NCBI RefSeq assembly: GCF_035978755.1
Contig: NZ_CP108414.1
Location: forward strand, 3,658,001-3,722,000
DNA from: Streptomyces sp. NBC_01298
GTDB lineage: Bacteria; Actinomycetota; Actinomycetes; Streptomycetales; Streptomycetaceae
Reading direction: 5' to 3'
DNA length: 64,000 bases
Part shown: positions 58,555 to 64,000 of the stretch, in pieces
Layout of the letters: each line of letters opens with the position of its first letter
Position numbering within the stretch: position 1 is the stretch's first letter
Notes under the pieces: generated by a model
Seen by the model: only the letters and a program-made list of their open reading frames with translations
The model's database searches: none
Told to the model about the DNA's origin: nothing
Made by a program: the position numbers and the translations under genes

Positions 58555-59345
58555 CACATGTCCTTCTGCGTCCGCCAACGTGAATCCGTCACACCGGTTT
58601 GTTCTACGAGATCCGCGGCGCGGACCCGCTGCGCCGGTACGGCGTCGAGGTCCCGTCCGCCCCCCGCGCCCCGTGCGCGACTCCCGTCATTATCGCCGAG
58701 GCCGCGCGCCCGCCCGGAGCCGACGGCGACGGGGGAGCCGGAACCCGGCCCGCCGTCGGAGCCGGGGTCGAAGTACTCGTCCCCGTCGAGCAGCTCGGCC
58801 AGCTTCTTCAGGCCCCGGTGCGCGGCGGTGCGCACCGCGCCGGGCCGCTTGCCCAGGGTCTCGGCCGCGCTCTTGGCGTCGAGGCCGACGACCACCCGCA
58901 GGACGACGGCCTCGGCCTGGTCCTGCGGGAGCTGGGCTATGAGTTCCATCGTGCGGCAGGTGGAGAGGGATTCCATGGCCTCGCCGGCGGTGTCGGACTC
59001 GGCGGCGTGGCCCGTCAGCTCGGTCTCGTCCCCACCGACGGCGGGCCGGCGCCCGCGCATGCGGATGTGGTCGAGGGCCCGGTTGCGGGCGATGCGGGCG
59101 GCCCAGCCGCGGAAGCGGTCGGCGTCGCCGGTGAAGGAGTCGAGGTCGCGGGCGATCTGCAGCCAGGCTTCGGAGGTGACGTCCTCGGCGTCGCCGTCCC
59201 CGACGAGCGTGCGGACGTATCCGAGCAGGCGCGGGTGCACGGCGCGGTACACAGAACGGAACGCGAGCTCGTCGCCGTCTTGTGCCGCGAGCACCGCGGT
59301 GGTCAGCTCCGCGTCGTCCCCCAGCAAAATCCCCAACCCGTTCAC
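58554..59345 (-). CDS. ECF sigma factor
   Basis: About 263 residues. Region 2: LAFRSVYRAVHPRLLGYVRT, VGDGDAEDVTSEAWLQIARD and FRGWAARIARNRALDHIRMR; region 4: LIAQLPQDQAEAVVLRVVVG and SAAETLGKRPGAVRTAAHRG. A Gly/Arg/Asp-rich tail of about 60 residues follows. GTG 59345 is preferred since homologs start MNGLG.LLGDDAEL; TTG 59366 would add seven residues. Coupled to the membrane-protein gene by a TGATG overlap. Corresponds in position to an S. coelicolor ECF gene near sdh. Confidence 0.9.
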   Translation of the reverse strand: MNGLGILLGDDAELTTAVLAAQDGDELAFRSVYRAVHPRLLGYVRTLVGDGDAEDVTSEAWLQIARDLDSFTGDADRFRGWAARIARNRALDHIRMRGRRPAVGGDETELTGHAAESDTAGEAMESLSTCRTMELIAQLPQDQAEAVVLRVVVGLDAKSAAETLGKRPGAVRTAAHRGLKKLAELLDGDEYFDPGSDGGPGSGSPVAVGSGRARGLGDNDGSRARGAGGGRDLDAVPAQRVRAADLVEQTGVTDSRWRTQKDM

Positions 59346-59774
59346 AGTCCCGTATGTGTGGCGCAAATCAGCACGTTACGGCTTTCAAGCACCTTCGTCC
59401 ACGAGTTGTACAACGTGCAACCAACCCTGCGCGGAGCGAGGTGTGACACAAAACGCACCGAAGACGCTGAGAGGGGTGCGGGCTTGTCGCACGAGTCCGC
59501 GACGGATGGCGGCCGGGGCCTCTCCTGTGGGGGGTGGCGGCCTCGGTCGCCCTCCCCTTTCCTTCCGGGTGTTTCCGGCCTCCGACGCCGTCCTCCGGGC
59601 CATCATGCCCCGGCCTCCCGCGGGATCCCCGAGCGGCCCCGCACCCGGCCCGACACGCTCTCCCGTCATCCTTTCGGCTCACTTCCGGGTGAAAACTCGG
59701 AATGGGTACGACACACCCGGCCCCGCGTCGATAGCGTGGCGGGACACCCGCGCCACGCCACGAGGAGCCCCACG
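59346..59774. other. Divergent intergenic region
   Basis: About 430 bases without a supported gene. A 10-base palindrome GTTGTACAAC lies at 59405-59414, about 60 bases before the sigma gene start, and may be a regulatory site. GATAGCGT at 59730-59737 could be a -10 element for the rightward gene. The middle part is GC-rich without clear signals. Confidence 0.4.
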
Positions 59775-60377
59775 CTGTCCAGCCACCTTCCGGCACAGGC
59801 CCGAGGAGGCTCCGACCCTTCCCACGGCTCCCACCCCCTCCACGACGACGGCCGTTTCGACGGTACCGGGCTCGCGCGCTTCAACGCCCTGTCCCCCGAA
59901 GCCGCGCACTCCGCCCTGCTGCACTGCTGTGGCAGCCGGCGCTGGGCCCACCGGGTGGCCGCCCACCGCCCTTACCCCGACTTCGGCGCGCTACTCGCCG
60001 CCGCGGACGAAGCTTCGTACGACCTTTCCCAGGGCGACCTCTCCGAGGCGCTGGCCGGCGAGTTCCCGCCGGAGCTGGAGCACGGGGCCGCGTACGCCGC
60101 GCTCCTCGCGCTCGACGCGGCGCACGGGGAGTACGAGCGGACCTTCGGGCACGCCTTCGTGATCTGCCTCGACGGGACCACTCCGGCGGAGCAGGCGGAC
60201 CAGCTGCTGGCCGCGATCCGGCGGCGGATGGAGCTGGACGTGGACGAGGAGCGTGCGATCTCCGCGGACGAGCTCCGTCGCGTCGCGCAGGTCCGGCTCG
60301 CCGACCTGACACACTGGCTGACCTCTACGGATGGGGTATCTGCGGCCGAATTCGGTCTATTCGCCCCTGTGGGATAG
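59775..60377 (+). CDS. OHCU-decarboxylase-like protein
   Basis: About 200 residues. GLARFNALSPEAAHSALLHC, RRWAHRVAAHRPYPDFGALL and YERTFGHAFVICLDGTTPAE match the 2-oxo-4-hydroxy-4-carboxy-5-ureidoimidazoline decarboxylase fold of purine breakdown. The family's HPxIG motif with the catalytic His is missing; EFPPELEHG stands there, so activity is doubtful. No ATG fits. GAGGAG at 59762-59767 is well placed for CTG 59775; GTG 59736 is the other option but may lie upstream of the transcript start. Confidence 0.72.
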   Translation: MSSHLPAQARGGSDPSHGSHPLHDDGRFDGTGLARFNALSPEAAHSALLHCCGSRRWAHRVAAHRPYPDFGALLAAADEASYDLSQGDLSEALAGEFPPELEHGAAYAALLALDAAHGEYERTFGHAFVICLDGTTPAEQADQLLAAIRRRMELDVDEERAISADELRRVAQVRLADLTHWLTSTDGVSAAEFGLFAPVG

Positions 60378-60529
60378 TCCGTCCGTGCCTGTTTGATCAC
60401 ACCGATGGCCCCCGCGCAAGGGAACCGACAAAGCGTCGCTACGATGTCCGGGGCCGGAGGACCGTACCCGGCCGGGCCCGACCGACAAAGAAGCCGGCTG
60501 GCCCCCGCCCCGCTTCCGGAGGGTTTTCC

Positions 60530-60910
60530 GTGCCGGCTGGAACGTTGTACCGCGGCCGGGAAGGAATGTGGTCCTGGGTGGCTCATCGAGTCACCGGCGT
60601 CCTCATCTTCTTCTTCCTGTTCGTACACGTCCTCGACACCGCTCTCGTCCGCGTCTCTCCCGAGGCGTACGACGATGTCGTGGCTACCTACAAGACTCCG
60701 ATCGTCGCGCTGCTGGAGTACGGCCTCGTCGCCGCAATCCTGTTCCACGCGCTCAACGGTCTCCGTGTCATCGCCGTGGACTTCTGGTCCAAGGGCCCCC
60801 GCTACCAGAAGCAGATGCTCTGGACCGTGGTGGGCATCTGGGTCGTGCTGATGGTCGGGGCCCTGTACCCCGTCCTCGGACACGCTTACCTCGAACTCTT
60901 CGGGAAGTGA
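60530..60910 (+). CDS. sdhC: Succinate dehydrogenase cytochrome b subunit SdhC
   Basis: 126 residues with three helices (HRVTGVLIFFFLFVHVLDTA; IVALLEYGLVAAILFHALNG; LWTVVGIWVVLMVGALYPV). The conserved RVTG near residue 20 and LFHALNGLRVIAVD hold the quinone/haem-site residues including the haem His. With SdhD it anchors the enzyme in the membrane and passes electrons to menaquinone. GTG 60530 has GGAGGG 7 bases before it. First of four genes. Confidence 0.92.
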   Translation: MPAGTLYRGREGMWSWVAHRVTGVLIFFFLFVHVLDTALVRVSPEAYDDVVATYKTPIVALLEYGLVAAILFHALNGLRVIAVDFWSKGPRYQKQMLWTVVGIWVVLMVGALYPVLGHAYLELFGK

Positions 60911-60915
60911 CACGC

Positions 60916-61398
60916 ATGTCTTCTGACACTTCTTTCGAAAAGGTCATCGGTGACGTGGAGGGCGTGTCCCTCTACGACGTCGACAACCCGGCGCCGTACA
61001 TCGAGGCCCCGCGCAAGCGCACCAGCAAGACCCCGCGCTCCACGCGCGGCAACTTCGAGATGGTCGCGTGGCTCTTCATGCGCCTCTCGGGCATCGTGCT
61101 CGTCGTCCTGGTCCTCGGCCACCTGCTGATCCAGCTCGTGCTCGACGGCGGAGTCTCCAAGATCGGCTTCGCCTTCGTGGCCGGCCGCTGGGCCTCCCCG
61201 TTCTGGCAGGGCTGGGACCTGCTGATGCTGTGGCTCGCGATGCTGCACGGCTCGAACGGTCTGCGTACCGTCATCAACGACTACGCGGAGCGCGCCAACA
61301 CGCGTCTGTGGCTCAAGGGCCTGCTCTACACCGCCACGGTGTTCACCATTCTTCTGGGCACGCTGGTGATCTTCACCTTCGACCCGAACATCCGCTAG
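60916..61398 (+). CDS. sdhD: Succinate dehydrogenase membrane anchor SdhD
   Basis: 160 residues: a cytoplasmic N-terminal part of about 45 residues (with PRKRTSKTPRSTRGNFEM), then three helices (WLFMRLSGIVLVVLVLGHLL; WQGWDLLMLWLAMLHGSNGL; KGLLYTATVFTILLGTLVIF). LHGSNGLRTVINDY contains the second haem-type His and the Asp. ATG 60916 is 5 bases after the sdhC stop. Confidence 0.92.
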   Translation: MSSDTSFEKVIGDVEGVSLYDVDNPAPYIEAPRKRTSKTPRSTRGNFEMVAWLFMRLSGIVLVVLVLGHLLIQLVLDGGVSKIGFAFVAGRWASPFWQGWDLLMLWLAMLHGSNGLRTVINDYAERANTRLWLKGLLYTATVFTILLGTLVIFTFDPNIR

Positions 61399-61421
61399 GC
61401 AACGGGGCTGAGGCGAAACCA

Positions 61422-63176
61422 ATGAAGATCCACAAGTACGACACCGTCATCGTCGGTGCGGGCGGCGCAGGCATGCGCGCCGCCATCGAGTCGACGAAGC
61501 GCAGCCGCACCGCCGTGCTGACCAAGCTCTACCCCACCCGATCCCACACGGGCGCGGCGCAGGGCGGCATGGCCGCCGCGCTCGCCAACGTGGAGGACGA
61601 CAACTGGGAGTGGCACACCTTCGACACGGTCAAGGGCGGTGACTACCTGGTCGACCAGGACGCCGCCGAGATCCTGGCGAAGGAGGCCATCGACGCGGTC
61701 CTGGACCTCGAGAAGATGGGTCTGCCGTTCAACCGCACCCCGGACGGCACCATCGACCAGCGCCGCTTCGGCGGGCACTCCCGCAACCACGGTGAGGCGC
61801 CGGTCCGCCGGTCCTGCTACGCCGCGGACCGCACCGGTCACATGATCCTCCAGACCCTCTACCAGAACTGCGTCAAGGAGGGCGTGGAGTTCTTCAACGA
61901 GTTCTACGTCCTGGACCAGCTCCTGGTCGAGGAGGACGGCGTCCAGAAGTCGGCCGGCGTGGTCGCGTACGAGCTCGCCACCGGCGAGATCCACGTGTTC
62001 CAGGCGAAGTCCGTCATCTACGCCTCCGGCGGCACCGGCAAGTTCTTCAAGGTGACCTCCAACGCGCACACCCTCACGGGTGACGGCCAGGCGGCCTGCT
62101 ACCGCCGCGGCCTGCCGCTGGAGGACATGGAGTTCTTCCAGTTCCACCCGACCGGCATCTGGCGCATGGGCATCCTGCTGACGGAGGGCGCCCGCGGTGA
62201 GGGCGGCATCCTCCGCAACAAGGACGGCGAGCGCTTCATGGAGAAGTACGCGCCGGTCATGAAGGACCTCGCGTCCCGTGACGTCGTCTCGCGCTCCATC
62301 TACACCGAGATCCGTGAGGGCCGCGGCTGCGGTCCCGCCGGTGACCACGTGTACCTGGACCTGACGCACCTGCCGCCGGAGCAGCTCGACGCGAAGCTCC
62401 CGGACATCACCGAGTTCGCGCGCACCTACCTGGGCATCGAGCCGTACACGGACCCGATCCCGATCCAGCCCACCGCGCACTACGCCATGGGCGGCATCCC
62501 GACGAACGTCGAGGGTGAGGTCCTCCGGGACAACACCACCGTCGTTCCGGGCCTGTACGCGGCCGGCGAGGTCGCCTGCGTCTCCGTGCACGGCGCGAAC
62601 CGCCTGGGCACGAACTCGCTGCTGGACATCAACGTCTTCGGCAAGCGTTCGGGCATCGCGGCCGCCGCGTACGCCCACGCCCACGACTACGTCGAGCTGC
62701 CCGAGAACCCGGCGCAGCAGGTCATCGACCAGGTCGAGCGGCTGCGCAACTCCACGGGCAACGAGCGGGTCGCGGACCTGCGCCTGGAGCTCCAGGAGAC
62801 GATGGACGCCTGCGTGATGGTGTTCCGCACCGAGCAGACGATCAAGACCGCGGTCGAGAAGATCGCGGAGCTGCGCGAGCGGTACCTGAACGTGTCCGTC
62901 CAGGACAAGGGCAAGCGCTTCAACACGGACCTGCTGGAAGCCATCGAGCTGGGCAACCTGCTCGACCTGGCCGAGGTCATGGCCGTGTCCGCGCTGGCGC
63001 GCAAGGAGTCCCGCGGCGGTCACTACCGCGAGGACTACCCCAACCGCGACGACGTCAACTTCATGCGCCACACCATGGCGTACCGCGAGGTCGGCGATGA
63101 CGGCAAGGACTCCGTCCGCCTGGACTACAAGCCGGTCGTCGTCACCCGCTACCAGCCGATGGAGCGTAAGTACTGA
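61422..63176 (+). CDS. sdhA: Succinate dehydrogenase flavoprotein subunit SdhA
   Basis: 584 residues. VIVGAGGAGMRAAIESTKRS binds FAD; His42 in TRSHTGAAQGGMAAAL is the covalent flavin site. FQFHPTGIW, ILLTEGARGEGGIL (Glu and Arg of the succinate site), and PTAHYAMGGIPTNVEGEVLR are all intact, as is GANRLGTNSLLD near residue 395. It oxidises succinate to fumarate. ATG 61422 follows sdhD by 23 bases; its TGA stop shares a base with the sdhB start. Confidence 0.97.
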   Translation: MKIHKYDTVIVGAGGAGMRAAIESTKRSRTAVLTKLYPTRSHTGAAQGGMAAALANVEDDNWEWHTFDTVKGGDYLVDQDAAEILAKEAIDAVLDLEKMGLPFNRTPDGTIDQRRFGGHSRNHGEAPVRRSCYAADRTGHMILQTLYQNCVKEGVEFFNEFYVLDQLLVEEDGVQKSAGVVAYELATGEIHVFQAKSVIYASGGTGKFFKVTSNAHTLTGDGQAACYRRGLPLEDMEFFQFHPTGIWRMGILLTEGARGEGGILRNKDGERFMEKYAPVMKDLASRDVVSRSIYTEIREGRGCGPAGDHVYLDLTHLPPEQLDAKLPDITEFARTYLGIEPYTDPIPIQPTAHYAMGGIPTNVEGEVLRDNTTVVPGLYAAGEVACVSVHGANRLGTNSLLDINVFGKRSGIAAAAYAHAHDYVELPENPAQQVIDQVERLRNSTGNERVADLRLELQETMDACVMVFRTEQTIKTAVEKIAELRERYLNVSVQDKGKRFNTDLLEAIELGNLLDLAEVMAVSALARKESRGGHYREDYPNRDDVNFMRHTMAYREVGDDGKDSVRLDYKPVVVTRYQPMERKY

Positions 63177-63943
63177 TGGCCACCCCGACCCTCAGCAAGA
63201 CGGACCAGATGGAGGCGGCGGCCGCCGCTTCGCCGTTCATCACGGTCACGTTCCGGATCCGCCGGTTCAACCCGGAGATCTCGGACGAGTCGACCTGGCA
63301 GGACTTCCAGATCGAGATCGACCCGAAGGAGCGCGTGCTCGACGGTCTCCACAAGATCAAGTGGGACCTCGACGGCACGCTGACCTTCCGTCGCTCGTGC
63401 GCGCACGGCATCTGCGGCTCCGACGCGATGCGGATCAACGGCAAGAACAGGCTCGCCTGCAAGACGCTGATCAAGGACATCAACCCGGAGAAGCCGATCA
63501 CGGTCGAGGCCATCAAGGGCCTCACCGTGATGAAGGACCTCGTGGTCGACATGGAGCCCTTCTTCCAGGCGTACCGGGACGTCATGCCGTTCCTGGTCAC
63601 CAAGGGCAACGAGCCGACGCGCGAGCGCCTGCAGTCCGCCGAGGACCGCGAGCGCTTCGACGACACCACCAAGTGCATCCTGTGCGCCGCGTGCACGTCC
63701 TCGTGCCCGGTGTTCTGGAACGACGGCCAGTACTTCGGCCCGGCGGCGATCGTCAACGCGCACCGCTTCATCTTCGACTCGCGTGACGAGGCGGGCGAGC
63801 AGCGCCTGGAGATCCTCAACGACAAGGACGGCGTGTGGCGTTGCCGCACGACCTTCAACTGCACCGACGCGTGCCCCCGTGGCATCGAGGTCACGAAGGC
63901 GATCCAGGAAGTGAAGCGGGCACTGATCACCCGCCGCTTCTAG
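63176..63943 (+). CDS. sdhB: Succinate dehydrogenase iron-sulfur subunit SdhB
   Basis: 255 residues. The 2Fe-2S cluster is held by RRSCAHGICGSDAMRI (Cys75, Cys80, with Asp83 in the third place as in E. coli) and Cys95 in NRLACK; the 4Fe-4S and 3Fe-4S clusters by TKCILCAACTSSCPVFW and CRTTFNCTDACPRGIEV. It passes electrons from SdhA to SdhC/D. ATG 63176 overlaps the sdhA stop. Last gene of the operon. Confidence 0.97.
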   Translation: MATPTLSKTDQMEAAAAASPFITVTFRIRRFNPEISDESTWQDFQIEIDPKERVLDGLHKIKWDLDGTLTFRRSCAHGICGSDAMRINGKNRLACKTLIKDINPEKPITVEAIKGLTVMKDLVVDMEPFFQAYRDVMPFLVTKGNEPTRERLQSAEDRERFDDTTKCILCAACTSSCPVFWNDGQYFGPAAIVNAHRFIFDSRDEAGEQRLEILNDKDGVWRCRTTFNCTDACPRGIEVTKAIQEVKRALITRRF

Positions 63944-63957
63944 TCTTTTGACGTACG

Positions 63958-63997
63958 AGGGCCCCACGCCCGGTGTTCGCACCGGGGGCGGGGCCCT
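63958..63997 (+). terminator. Terminator of sdhCDAB
   Basis: AGGGCCCCACGCCCGGTG (63958-63975) and CACCGGGGGCGGGGCCCT (63980-63997) form an 18-base stem with one mismatch and a TTCG tetraloop, 15 bases past the sdhB stop. Confidence 0.88.
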
Positions 63998-64000
63998 TCG

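Noticed and set aside
1..64000. Long open frames on the strand opposite to known genes, some over 500 codons
   Set aside because: High GC content makes stop codons rare on all frames. These frames have Arg/Ala/Pro/Gly-rich translations without family motifs, and lie fully across well-supported genes.

Overview
The window is a stretch of a Streptomyces chromosome. The DNA is GC-rich throughout, GTG and TTG starts are common, genes run on both strands in short operons, and the gene set and order match the region of the S. coelicolor chromosome holding pccB, accA2, afsQ1/afsQ2/sigQ, deoA and sdhCDAB (established knowledge of that genome; species not determined here). No rRNA, tRNA or CRISPR was seen.

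Layout. 1-5.5 kb: the propionyl/acyl-CoA carboxylase genes (pccB, cut by the window edge, its epsilon subunit, and accA2) with maf between them. 5.5-11.5 kb: a DeoR-type regulator, an LpdA-like flavoprotein, purine nucleoside phosphorylase and a phospho-sugar mutase. 11.5-15.3 kb: the afsQ1-afsQ2-lipoprotein operon and divergent sigQ. 15.4-20 kb: a uridine-kinase-like protein, a small secreted protein, and a deoC/aldehyde dehydrogenase operon. 20-25.4 kb: three tandem secreted paralogs, a lipoprotein-type class F sortase, and PH, VanZ and PspC membrane proteins. 25.4-28 kb: a lipoprotein gene with an IscB RNA-guided nuclease element and its omega RNA lying directly upstream. 28.4-37.8 kb: adenosine deaminase and a mixed set of regulators, a transporter and unknown proteins. 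37.9-45 kb: deoA, cdd, a nucleoside-type ABC transporter and its BMP lipoprotein. 46.6-53.8 kb: a nonulosonic-acid (sialic-acid-like) wall-glycan cluster with a fused NeuA-NeuB protein. 54.6-60.4 kb: acyl-CoA mutase, L,D-transpeptidase, an ECF sigma factor with a membrane partner, and a ureidoimidazoline-decarboxylase-like protein. 60.5-64 kb: sdhCDAB.

How it fits together. Six copies of one palindrome, CTACGCGCGTAG or a near match, sit in front of purine nucleoside phosphorylase, deoC, add, deoA, the ABC transporter and the BMP lipoprotein. With the genes downstream this outlines one regulon: nucleosides are bound and imported (BMP, ATPase, two permeases), deaminated (Add, Cdd), phosphorolysed (PNP, DeoA), isomerised (the phospho-sugar mutase, probably acting as phosphopentomutase), split by DeoC to glyceraldehyde-3-phosphate and acetaldehyde, and the acetaldehyde oxidised by the aldehyde dehydrogenase in the same operon. 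The regulator is not proven; the DeoR-type protein near the first member is a candidate.

The most unusual items are this operator set, the IscB/omega-RNA element with the iscB start codon inside a hairpin, the NeuA-NeuB fusion, and the duplicated secreted-protein units beside a class F sortase.
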